64,000 nt of DNA from Paraburkholderia polaris (lineage in GTDB: Bacteria > Pseudomonadota > Gammaproteobacteria > Burkholderiales > Burkholderiaceae). The position numbers and the translations under genes are program-made. This document shows, piece by piece, positions 1 to 7,771 of the stretch; the stretch's first letter is position 1; the number at the start of each line of letters is the position of its first letter. The stretch covers positions 1 through 64,000 of the forward strand of contig NZ_JABBGJ010000026.1 of NCBI RefSeq assembly GCF_012927345.1. The letters are read 5' to 3'. The notes beneath the pieces are model-generated. The model saw nothing but the letters and a program-made list of their open reading frames with translations. It did not search any database and was not told the origin of the DNA.

Positions 1-224
1 AGCGTCTTGCCCTTATGCCCCGGCTGCGCGCCAGGCTTTGCCCCGCTCGTGCCGCGCAACGACTTCGGCTTGCGCCCGGGCCCATCGCTTGAGGGCGGCT
101 TGCTGGAGTTACGACTGTTCTTCTCGAGTTTCGCTTCGAGCGCGTTCAGACGCTTCACGAGATCAACGATGAGCGCGTCCTTCTGTTCGTGTGTGAGGTC
201 TTTGAAATCAGGCATCTTCGTCAT
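1..224 (-). CDS. IS66 family transposase, N-terminal part (truncated by window edge)
   Basis: About 74 N-terminal residues are visible. The protein begins MTKMPDFKDLTHEQKDAL, has a short leucine/charged coiled-coil-like helix (VKRLNALEAKLEKN), then the stretch NSRNSSKPPSSDG and a basic segment ending AKPGAQPGHKGKTL. The 'EKNSRNSSKPPSSD...KPGGQPGHKG' pattern is the hallmark of the N-terminal region of IS66-type TnpC transposases. No tnpA/tnpB accessory genes lie between this start and the presumed element end about 34 bases away, which suggests the single-gene (ISBst12-like) type. A purine-rich AAGGAC precedes the start at 224; ATG 215 is an in-frame alternative. The catalytic DDE domain is outside the window. 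Confidence 0.75.
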   Translation of the reverse strand, partial: MTKMPDFKDLTHEQKDALIVDLVKRLNALEAKLEKNSRNSSKPPSSDGPGRKPKSLRGTSGAKPGAQPGHKGKT

Positions 225-258
225 GTCCTTCACTATGCACAGCCTGGCTGCAGTTTAC
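1..258 (-). mobile_element. End of an IS66-like insertion sequence (partial)
   Basis: The window opens inside an insertion sequence. Read on the minus strand, the putative terminal end begins GTAA at 258-255, the usual start of IS66-family inverted repeats, followed by a transposase gene starting at 224. The next 8 bases outward (259-266, aagcgctg) would be one copy of the 8-bp target duplication typical of the family. The other end lies outside the window, so neither the duplication nor completeness can be confirmed. The boundary is an inference from the GTAA motif and the position of the transposase start. Confidence 0.55.
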
Positions 259-568
259 AAGCGCTGAATAGTTACGCGGCGGCAAAGAAAGTAAGTGCCG
301 CCCCGCACAGGGGCGACGCTAATAGACCAATAACAATTCAAGGAAAGGCCAACGCCGTAAGCGCACAGACGGAAAGCGCCGCACAGACAAACAGACCAGG
401 AAAAGGCCAACGCCCCGGGCATACAGACAAACAAGCGCCGCGAAGGCACAAAGCTAGGGAAACGCCACCACCATAGCCACCCGCCCCGCCAAACAGTCAA
501 ACAACCCAAAAAAACCCCAGCCCCGGAGGGGCCTATAATGTCGAACGCCCTCGCCGTCCTCCCAAAAA
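259..568. other. Intergenic region between IS66-like end and uvrD, with a dispersed repeat
   Basis: I see no convincing gene here. It holds the dispersed repeat at 277-370, then a low-complexity stretch rich in acagac/caaac motifs (371-500) that resembles imperfect decay products of the same element. The uvrD promoter presumably lies at about 490-560, but I could not pick a clear -35/-10 pair. Confidence 0.5.
277..370 (+). repeat. Dispersed Burkholderiaceae-type repeat, copy 1 (left arm missing)
   Basis: About 94 bases beginning GCGGCGGCAAAGAAAGTAAG and ending GCGCACAGAC match 9747-9842 with only a few substitutions and one single-base length difference. The copy at 9735 has an additional left arm forming a perfect hairpin. 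Here that arm is absent and is replaced by sequence next to the IS66-like end. I recall this sequence type as common in Burkholderia and Paraburkholderia intergenic regions, but cannot verify that here. Confidence 0.75.
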
Positions 569-2920
569 ATGCCCGATCTGCTAGCCAATCTAAACCCCGA
601 ACAACACGCCGCCGTCACGCTCCCCAACGAGCCAGCGCTCATCCTTGCCGGCGCGGGCAGCGGCAAAACCCGCGTCCTCATCACGCGGATCGCGTGGCTC
701 ATCCAGCACGGTCTGGCGTCGCCCGCCACCATCCTCGCGGTGACCTTCACCAATAAAGCCGCCCGCGAAATGATGTCGCGTCTTTCGGCACTCTTGCCGA
801 TCGATACGCGAGGCATGTGGATCGGCACCTTCCACGGCCTGTGCAACCGCATGCTCCGCGCGCACCATCGCGACGCGGGCCTGCCCGCCACCTTCCAGAT
901 TCTCGATACCGCGGACCAGCTGTCCGCGATCAAGCGTCTGATGAAGGGCCTTAACATCGACGATGAAAAGTACCCAGCGAAAAATCTCCAGTACTTCATC
1001 AACAATTCCAAAGAACAAGGCCTGCGGCCGAAAGACGTCGACGCCACCGACAACTTCAACCGCAAATTCGTCGAACTTTACGAAGCCTACGACCAGCAAT
1101 GCCAGCGCGAAGGCGTGGTCGACTTCCCGGAACTGCTGCTGCGCTGTTTTGAACTGCTCGCGCACAATCCGCCGCTGCGCGCCCACTATCAGGCGCGCTT
1201 CAGGCACATTCTCGTCGACGAGTTCCAGGACACCAACAAGCTGCAATATGCGTGGCTGAAGATGCTGGCCGGGCAGACCAACTCGATCTTCGCGGTCGGC
1301 GACGACGACCAGTCGATCTACGCCTTCCGCGGCGCGAACGTCGGCAATATGCGCGACTTCGAACACGAGTTCAACGTCCGGCACATGATCAAGCTGGAGC
1401 AGAACTACCGCTCGCACGGCCATATTCTCGACGCGGCCAATCAGCTGATCGCCAATAACTCGCGGCGTCTGGGCAAGAATCTGCGGACCGACGCGGGTCA
1501 CGGCGAACCGGTGCGCGTCTACGAGTCCGCCACTGATACGCAGGAAGCCGGCTGGATCGTCGAGGAAATCAAGGCGCTGATCAGCACCGGCACGTCGCGC
1601 AGCGAAATCGCCATCCTGTATCGCAGCAACGCGCAGTCGCGCACGATCGAACATACGCTGGTCAATGCGGGCATCGCGTACAAGGTGTACGGCGGTCTGC
1701 GCTTTTTCGAGCGCCAGGAAGTCAAGCACGCGCTCGCCTATCTGCGCCTGATCGACAATCCGAACGACGACACCGCGTTCGCCCGCGTCGTCAATTTCCC
1801 CACACGCGGCATCGGTGCGCGCTCGATCGAGCAACTTGCTGATGCGGCGCGCCTGTACAACTGCTCGATGGCCGCGGCAATTCCGTATGTCGCGGGTAAG
1901 GCGGGGTCGAGCCTCGCCAGCTTCGCGAACCTGATCGGCAGGATGCGCGCGGAAACGCAGCAGATGAGCCTGCCGGAAACGGTCGAATACGTGGTTCGCA
2001 CGAGCGGCCTCACGGAGTTCTATCAGAACGAACGCGAAGGCCAGGACCGGCTGGAGAACTTGCAGGAACTGGTCAACGCGGCCGCTGCTTTCGTCAGCGA
2101 AGAAGGCTACGGCATGGATACGCCGGCGCGCTCGATTCCGCTGCGCCCAGGTGCGACCGCGGCGCCGGAGTTGGCCGTCGCCACCGACGATCCGAATACC
2201 GTCGTGCTGGACGCACCCAGCATCGTCGATCCGGCGCAAAACCCGGACACGATGACGCCGCTCGCCGGTTTCCTGTCGCACGCATCGCTGGAAGCGGGTG
2301 ACAACCAGGCACAAGCCGGTCAGGAAGCCGTGCAGTTGATGACGGTGCACGCCGCCAAGGGCCTCGAATTCACGGCGGTGTTCATCACCGGACTCGAAGA
2401 AGGGCTGTTCCCCCATGAAAACAGCGCGATGGAGTCGGACGGCCTGGAAGAAGAGCGTCGTCTGATGTACGTGGCGATCACGCGGGCCAAGGAGCGTTTG
2501 TATCTGTCGTTTGCGCAGAGCCGGATGCTGCACGGTCAGACGCGCTACAACATCCGCTCGCGCTTCTTCGACGAACTGCCGCAGGAAACCCTCAAGTGGC
2601 TCACGCCGAAGGTCGAGGCGGGCGCGCGTTGGGGCGGCCGCTCGGATAATGCCGGCTATGGTCGCGACTGGTTCGCGCGGCCGGGTTACACGGGCGCTGT
2701 GTCGTCGACGCCGGCGCCGTTGCCGGCCTTTGCGAACGAACAGCGTGCGGCTGAGACGGGTTTTCGCGTCGGCCAGCAGGTGTTCCACACCAAGTTCGGG
2801 GAAGGCACGATCACGGCGCTTGAAGGTGGCGGCACGGATGCCAAGGCCCAGGTCAAATTCAAGCGGCACGGCGAGAAGTGGCTGGCGCTTGCGGTCGCCA
2901 AATTGCAGGCGGTCGAATGA
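569..2920 (+). CDS. uvrD: UvrD/PcrA-type superfamily 1 DNA helicase
   Basis: A 783-residue 3'-5' SF1 helicase for nucleotide excision and mismatch repair. Visible motifs: Walker A GAGSGKT (28-34), DEXX motif VDEFQDTN (about 216-223), GDDDQSIYAFRGA (about 245-257), LEQNYRS (about 275), VHAAKGLEF (about 593-601) and VAITRAK (about 636-642). The last 50 residues (FHTKFGEGTITALEG...) form the Tudor-like C-terminal domain found in UvrD/PcrA. Full length for the family (E. coli UvrD about 720). The stop overlaps the start of the downstream nucleosidase gene by 4 bases (ATGA), so the two are probably co-translated. Rep is the main alternative, but the C-terminal domain favours UvrD. Confidence 0.93.
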   Translation: MPDLLANLNPEQHAAVTLPNEPALILAGAGSGKTRVLITRIAWLIQHGLASPATILAVTFTNKAAREMMSRLSALLPIDTRGMWIGTFHGLCNRMLRAHHRDAGLPATFQILDTADQLSAIKRLMKGLNIDDEKYPAKNLQYFINNSKEQGLRPKDVDATDNFNRKFVELYEAYDQQCQREGVVDFPELLLRCFELLAHNPPLRAHYQARFRHILVDEFQDTNKLQYAWLKMLAGQTNSIFAVGDDDQSIYAFRGANVGNMRDFEHEFNVRHMIKLEQNYRSHGHILDAANQLIANNSRRLGKNLRTDAGHGEPVRVYESATDTQEAGWIVEEIKALISTGTSRSEIAILYRSNAQSRTIEHTLVNAGIAYKVYGGLRFFERQEVKHALAYLRLIDNPNDDTAFARVVNFPTRGIGARSIEQLADAARLYNCSMAAAIPYVAGKAGSSLASFANLIGRMRAETQQMSLPETVEYVVRTSGLTEFYQNEREGQDRLENLQELVNAAAAFVSEEGYGMDTPARSIPLRPGATAAPELAVATDDPNTVVLDAPSIVDPAQNPDTMTPLAGFLSHASLEAGDNQAQAGQEAVQLMTVHAAKGLEFTAVFITGLEEGLFPHENSAMESDGLEEERRLMYVAITRAKERLYLSFAQSRMLHGQTRYNIRSRFFDELPQETLKWLTPKVEAGARWGGRSDNAGYGRDWFARPGYTGAVSSTPAPLPAFANEQRAAETGFRVGQQVFHTKFGEGTITALEGGGTDAKAQVKFKRHGEKWLALAVAKLQAVE

Positions 2921-3819
2921 GCGCGGGCGGGATGAGCGGGGTGGGGGCGAACGGCGCAGACGCGACAGGTTCAGGTTTGGCTACCGTCAGTGCAACACGT
3001 TCAGGTTCGGTTGCTGCCGGTACGGTTGGTATCGATCCAATCCGCAGCGGCGCGCCGGTTTCGCATCGTCCGCTTGGCATTCTGGCCGCCTTGCCGCAGG
3101 AACTCGGCGATCTGATCGACGCGATGCGCGCTGAATCCGGCGTGCGCACCATCACCCACGGTCAACGCGACTATCACCTCGGCACCGTGCACGGCGCGCC
3201 TTGCGTTGTGACACTGGCGCGCGTCGGCAAGGTCGCGGCGGCGGCCACTGTCAGCGCCTTGATCCATGCGTTCGACGTCGAGGCGGTCGTGTTTACGGGT
3301 GTCGCCGGCGGCGTGGGGACCGAGGTGCGGGTCGGCGATATCGTTGTCGCCAACGCGCTGATGCAGCACGATCTCGACGCGTCGCCGTTGTTTCCGCGAT
3401 TCGAGGTGCCGCTGCTCGGCGTGTCGCACTTCGCAGCCAATGAGGCGCTCGCCGATCAACTGGCCGCGGCATGCGAGCGTTTTGTCGCTGAAGAGGGCGC
3501 CGCGTCGGCGGCGCGCTTCGGCACGCGCGAGCCGCGCGTACATCGCGGCTTGATCATCAGCGGAGATCAGTTCGTCGCGAGTGCATCGGGCGTCAAGGCC
3601 CTGCGCGATGCACTGCCGGATGCGCTCGCGGTCGAGATGGAAGGCGCGGCGATCGCGCAGGTCTGTTACGAGTACGGCGTGCCGTGCGCGGTGGTGCGCA
3701 CCATCTCCGACACCGCCGACGATCACGCGCCGCAATCGTTCGTGTCGTTTCTGACGGAGATCGCCGGGACGTATTCGAACGCGATCCTGACGCGGTTTCT
3801 GGAGGCGCGTCGCGCGTGA
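2917..3819 (+). CDS. mtnN: 5'-methylthioadenosine/S-adenosylhomocysteine nucleosidase
   Basis: A purine-nucleoside-phosphorylase-fold hydrolase that cleaves MTA and SAH to adenine plus the thioribose, serving SAM recycling. The conserved start LGILAALPQEL, the central GVAGGVG motif, and the C-terminal VEMEGAAIAQVCYEYGVPCAVVRTISD (with the substrate-binding MEG and catalytic Asp) are visible. At 300 residues it is longer than usual (about 230-265) because of a glycine/alanine/serine-rich N-terminal extension of about 50 residues. I chose ATG 2917 because it overlaps the uvrD stop (ATGA). ATG 2932 is possible, and translation further upstream from 2878 would overlap uvrD more. The gene ends flush against the convergent prpE stop. 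Confidence 0.85.
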   Translation: MSAGGMSGVGANGADATGSGLATVSATRSGSVAAGTVGIDPIRSGAPVSHRPLGILAALPQELGDLIDAMRAESGVRTITHGQRDYHLGTVHGAPCVVTLARVGKVAAAATVSALIHAFDVEAVVFTGVAGGVGTEVRVGDIVVANALMQHDLDASPLFPRFEVPLLGVSHFAANEALADQLAAACERFVAEEGAASAARFGTREPRVHRGLIISGDQFVASASGVKALRDALPDALAVEMEGAAIAQVCYEYGVPCAVVRTISDTADDHAPQSFVSFLTEIAGTYSNAILTRFLEARRA

Positions 3820-5724
3820 TTAGTGCTTGGTTGAATCTCCCAGCGCCTCGCGCACCTGCTGCAAAGCCGCCGGGTCCTCGATCGTCGGCAGATCGCCCGG
3901 CTCGCGTCCTTCCGCGAGCGCCGCAATCGCGCGGCGCAGCAGCTTACCCGAGCGCGTCTTCGGCAGCATCGACACCACCACCACGCGCGCCGGCCGCGCA
4001 ATCGCGCCGAGCTGGCGGTCGACCGTCGCGGTGAGTTCGGCTTCCAGCCTGGACCTCGCCTTATCGTCTGCATAGGCTTGCGCGTCGCGCAGCACGACAA
4101 AGGCCATTGCCGCCTGACCCTTTAGCGCATCCGTTACGCCGACCACGGCCACTTCAGCGACCGCCGCGTGGCTCGACAACGCTTCCTCGATCTCGCGCGT
4201 GCCGAGCCGATGGCCGGCGACATTGATCACGTCGTCAGTGCGGCCGAGGATCGTCACGTAACCGTCGTCATCCTGGATGCCCCAATCGAAGGTCGAGTAG
4301 GCCCGCTGGTTCGGAATGCTCGACCAGTACGTGCTGATAAAGCGCTTGTCGTCGCCCCACACCGTCGACATGCAGCCCGGCGGCAGCGGATATCCCAGCG
4401 TGAGCACACCTTTTTCGCCGGGCGGGCAGGGCTCGCCCGTCAGTTCGTTACGCAAGGTCAGATTGAAACCGGCCGATGGCACGCCCGGCGAGCCGAGCTT
4501 GGTGGGCAGGGCTTCGACGCCGCGCGGAATCGCCAGCATCGGCCAGCCGGTTTCGGTCTGCCAGTAGTTGTCGATCACGGGCTTGCCGAGCGCGTCGGTG
4601 ATCCATGCGGCGGTCGGTTCGTCGAGCGGCTCGCCGGCGAGGAACAGCGTGCGCAGGCTCGATAGATCGGATTTTTTCAACAGCGCCGGGTCCTGCTTTT
4701 TCAGCACGCGCAGCGCGGTCGGCGCGGTGAACATCAGATTGATCTTGTACTGTTCGACGAGGCGCCACCAGATGCCGCCGTCCGGACGAATCGGCGTGCC
4801 TTCGTACATCACGGTAGTGAGGCCCGCGATCAGCGGCGCATAGACGATGTAGCTGTGGCCGACCACCCAGCCCACGTCCGACGCGGTGAACATCGTGTCG
4901 CCGGCCTTGCCCTGAAAGATGTGTTCCATCGATGCCGCCAGCGCCACCGCATAGCCGCCGACGTCGCGCTGGACACCCTTCGGCTTGCCGGTGGTGCCCG
5001 AGGTGTACAGCACATAAGACGGCTCATTCGATTCGAGCCATTCGCATGGCACATGCGCATCGAAAAACTGTTCGCGCAATGGCTCGTAGGCGACCAGATA
5101 GCTCGCGTTCAGGCGCTCGGGTGCGAGTTGCCGGTCGATCAGCAGCACGTGCGGCGTTTTATGGGTCGCGCGCGCGAGCGCCTCGTCCACCAGCGGCGTG
5201 TAGTCGATCACCTTGCCGCCGCGTGCGCCGGCGTCGGCGGTCACGATCAGCACAGGCTTCGCATCGTCGATGCGAGCCGCCAGGTTGGCGGCCGCGAAGC
5301 CGCCGAACACCACGGAGTGAATCGCGCCGAGCCGCGCGCATGCAAGCATCGCGAACAGCGCTTCGGGGATCATCGGCAGATAGAGCAGCACGACGTCGCC
5401 GCGCTTCACGCCCAGCGAGCGCATTGCCGCGGCCATGCGGTTGATTTCCGCGTAGAGCTCGGCGTAGGTGTAGCGCCGCTCGATGCCGGTTTCCGTCGAT
5501 ACGTACACCAGCGCGTTCTGCTGCGGACGATCGACCAGATGCCGGTCCACCGCGTTATGGCACAGGTTCGTGCGGCCGCCGACGAACCAGCGCGCGAACG
5601 GCGGATTCGAGCGGTCGAGCACTGTATCGAACGGCGTTTGCCAATGAATCCGCTGCGCCTGTTCACGCCAGAATGCCTCGGGTTGCTCGATCGAACGGCG
5701 GTGGAAGTCGCGGTAGCTGGTCAT
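3820..5724 (-). CDS. prpE: Propionate--CoA ligase (AMP-forming)
   Basis: A 634-residue acyl-CoA synthetase of the acetate/propionate ligase family, activating propionate to propionyl-CoA through an acyl-adenylate. It opens MTSYRDFHRRSIEQPEAFW, the pattern of PrpE rather than Acs. The AMP-binding motif YTSGTTGKPKG lies near residue 240, the YWQTETGWP motif follows, and the acetylatable catalytic lysine sits in PKTRSGKLLRR near residue 590. GAAGGA lies upstream of ATG 5724; an upstream extension to 5814 lacks conservation. It is not next to prpBCD, so it may act alone or feed the methylcitrate cycle encoded elsewhere. It converges with mtnN with no spacer and no visible terminator. Confidence 0.88.
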   Translation of the reverse strand: MTSYRDFHRRSIEQPEAFWREQAQRIHWQTPFDTVLDRSNPPFARWFVGGRTNLCHNAVDRHLVDRPQQNALVYVSTETGIERRYTYAELYAEINRMAAAMRSLGVKRGDVVLLYLPMIPEALFAMLACARLGAIHSVVFGGFAAANLAARIDDAKPVLIVTADAGARGGKVIDYTPLVDEALARATHKTPHVLLIDRQLAPERLNASYLVAYEPLREQFFDAHVPCEWLESNEPSYVLYTSGTTGKPKGVQRDVGGYAVALAASMEHIFQGKAGDTMFTASDVGWVVGHSYIVYAPLIAGLTTVMYEGTPIRPDGGIWWRLVEQYKINLMFTAPTALRVLKKQDPALLKKSDLSSLRTLFLAGEPLDEPTAAWITDALGKPVIDNYWQTETGWPMLAIPRGVEALPTKLGSPGVPSAGFNLTLRNELTGEPCPPGEKGVLTLGYPLPPGCMSTVWGDDKRFISTYWSSIPNQRAYSTFDWGIQDDDGYVTILGRTDDVINVAGHRLGTREIEEALSSHAAVAEVAVVGVTDALKGQAAMAFVVLRDAQAYADDKARSRLEAELTATVDRQLGAIARPARVVVVSMLPKTRSGKLLRRAIAALAEGREPGDLPTIEDPAALQQVREALGDSTKH

Positions 5725-5970
5725 CGGCGGCGATCCTTCTGCTGCGTGAGTGAACGGATGGCGAGTCGTACGGCTGTTGGGCGCGGCGAGAGAGTAGTGC
5801 GTACCTCCGCACAAGCATAGAGCACGCGTGGTTGTGCGGACAACGCGGGTTCACCATGAGCGCCACCGCGCTCGGCCTGGCGCGACGCCGAACTGACTTG
5901 GCCAAAGCTGCGGCGATGGCAGCGCCGTGCAATCCACGCAAAGGCCACCGGCAAACCCGCCGCGCCAAAG

Positions 5971-5994
5971 AAAAAGGCGCCGCAGCGCCTTTTT
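5971..5994 (-). terminator. Intrinsic terminator for the fsr-like gene
   Basis: A 10-bp perfect stem (AAAAAGGCGC / GCGCCTTTTT) with a CGCA loop lies 26 bases after the stop of the exporter gene. On the minus strand the 3' arm runs into a T-rich tail. It is A/T-flanked on both sides, so it could work in both directions. Confidence 0.85.
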
Positions 5995-6019
5995 CCTCAT
6001 TCACTTCCGGAGAAGCTCA

Positions 6020-7285
6020 TCACGCTTTCGCGCGCGTGCCTTCGACATTCGGCAAAAACACCGTCAGCACGCCGATCAGCGGCAGGAACGAGCAGACCTT
6101 ATACACATAGGTGATGCTGGTGGCATCGGCCAACTGCCCGAGCACGGCAGCGCCGATCCCGCCCATCCCGAACGCAAAACCGAAGAAGAGGCCCGCGACC
6201 ATCCCCACCTTGCCGGGAATCAGTTCCTGCGCATAGACGAGGATCGCCGAGAACGCCGAAGCCAGCACGATACCGATGATCACCGTCAGCACGCCGGTCC
6301 AGAACAGGTTGGCGTACGGCAGCAGCAACGTGAACGGTGCGACGCCGAGGATCGACACCCAGATCACATACTTACGGCCGATCTTGTCGCCGATCGGACC
6401 ACCGATTACCGTGCCTGCCGCGACCGCCGCGAGGAACACGAACAGGTGGACCTGCGCGGCCTGCACCGGCAGATGGAACTTGTCGATCAGATAGAACGTG
6501 AAATAGCTGTTGATGCTGGCGAGGTAAAAGTACTTCGAGAACACCAGCAGCATCAGCACGCCCATCGCGAACATGACCTGATTGCGCGACAGCGTCGCGT
6601 GACCGACCTGGCTGCGCGCCTTCTTCACAGCGGGATGCTGCTTGTACCAGCGGCCGATCTGCGTGAGCACGACGATCGCGACCAGCGCCGCCACCGAGAA
6701 CCACGCGATGCTGCGCTGGCCGTGCGGAATCACGATCAACGCGGCGAGCAACGGCCCGAGCGACGAACCCGCATTGCCGCCCACCTGGAACAGCGACTGC
6801 GCCAGACCGTGGCGGCCGCCCGAGGCCATGCGCGCCACCCGCGACGATTCCGGATGGAACACCGACGAGCCGCAGCCAACCAGCGCAGCCGCGACCAGCA
6901 GCACGCCGAAATTCGGCGCAACCGACATCAGCAGCAAGCCGGCGAGCGTGAAGCCCATGCCGACGGGCAGCGAATACGGCTTCGGATGCTTGTCGGTATA
7001 GGTGCCGACAAGCGGTTGCAGCAGCGACGCGGTGATTTGATAGGTCAGCGTAATCAGGCCGATCTGCCCGAACGACAGCGAAAAGTTGTCTTTCAGCATC
7101 GGGTAGATCGCCAGAATCAACGACTGGATCATGTCGTTGAGCAGGTGCGAAAAGCTGATCGCACCCAGCACGGAGTAGACCGTGCGCTGGACTTTAGCGG
7201 GCTGCGCTACGGCACCGGGGCTGGCAGAACCGGCGGCAGAGGCTGAGGCGCCGGCGAGGGCGCTTTTATCGAGGCTCGTTTCCAT
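6020..7285 (-). CDS. fsr: MFS exporter, Fsr (fosmidomycin resistance) type
   Basis: A 421-residue inner-membrane major facilitator protein with about 12 hydrophobic segments. The N-terminal core ISFSHLLNDMIQSLILAIYP is the characteristic start of the Fsr/YfiP-like group, with conserved GTYTDKHPKP between the second and third helices and GSSVFHPESSRVAR further on. Family members export fosmidomycin or other small molecules by proton antiport; the substrate here is not known. It has an alanine/serine-rich cytoplasmic N-terminus of about 30 residues. It is monocistronic, with a terminator downstream and a long upstream gap shared with the divergent chemoreceptor gene. Confidence 0.83.
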   Translation of the reverse strand: METSLDKSALAGASASAAGSASPGAVAQPAKVQRTVYSVLGAISFSHLLNDMIQSLILAIYPMLKDNFSLSFGQIGLITLTYQITASLLQPLVGTYTDKHPKPYSLPVGMGFTLAGLLLMSVAPNFGVLLVAAALVGCGSSVFHPESSRVARMASGGRHGLAQSLFQVGGNAGSSLGPLLAALIVIPHGQRSIAWFSVAALVAIVVLTQIGRWYKQHPAVKKARSQVGHATLSRNQVMFAMGVLMLLVFSKYFYLASINSYFTFYLIDKFHLPVQAAQVHLFVFLAAVAAGTVIGGPIGDKIGRKYVIWVSILGVAPFTLLLPYANLFWTGVLTVIIGIVLASAFSAILVYAQELIPGKVGMVAGLFFGFAFGMGGIGAAVLGQLADATSITYVYKVCSFLPLIGVLTVFLPNVEGTRAKA

Positions 7286-7771
7286 ACGCTAGATGAGAGA
7301 GAAGAGAGGGTGAATGGTCATGATTTAAGGCTGCGGGCCGCCTGTTCGACCGGTGCGGCATTTCGACGCGGCGTCCGGCGTTTTCAGCTATTTGTCGAAG
7401 TTTAATGTGGCTTCGATGAAATGTAAGGACAAGTTTTGTCGCGAATCGGACACATACGGGTCTGTCGGGGCGACACGGCTGCGCGGAAATCGGGCCTCGG
7501 GTGCACCGCGGGGGTGCTCGCGGCGAGTGGGTTGCCAGTAGCACGCGTGGTTGGCAAGCCGTCTGATAAATGCGGTTCGGGGATTTTTGGCCATGTATAA
7601 AACGGTCGCGGGCGCGAAGCTTACAAAGCAATGCGCCGAGGACCGGGCGCGACGATCGGCGTGACACGAGCGACGTTAAAGATTGCAGACGTTTATGCCG
7701 TAGACCCGGAGAGATAAGCATGAATGCCGGAACCGACCTTTCCGGCAGTTCGATACGTGGGGACGAGGAAT
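7286..7771. other. Divergent intergenic region upstream of fsr-like and chemoreceptor genes
   Basis: 486 bases with no gene I can support. It should contain the leftward promoter for the exporter and the rightward promoter for the chemoreceptor; a FliA-like site for the latter is at 7677-7704. Two overlapping ATGs at 7720 and 7724 occur, the second in frame with the chemoreceptor. Confidence 0.5.
7677..7704 (+). promoter_or_regulatory. Possible sigma-28 (FliA) promoter for the chemoreceptor gene
   Basis: TAAA (7677-7680) is followed after 16 bases by GCCGTAGA (7697-7704). The FliA consensus is TAAA-N15-GCCGATAA, so this matches with one extra spacer base and two or three mismatches. Chemoreceptor genes are commonly in the FliA regulon, which is the reason to call it. 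A start near 7712 would put ATG 7724 very close to the transcript end and favours ATG 7772. Confidence 0.35.

Noticed and set aside
590..2869. A 759-codon open frame antisense to uvrD
   Set aside because: It mirrors uvrD codon by codon in GC-rich DNA, has arginine-rich shadow composition and no recognisable domain. The sense frame has all helicase motifs.
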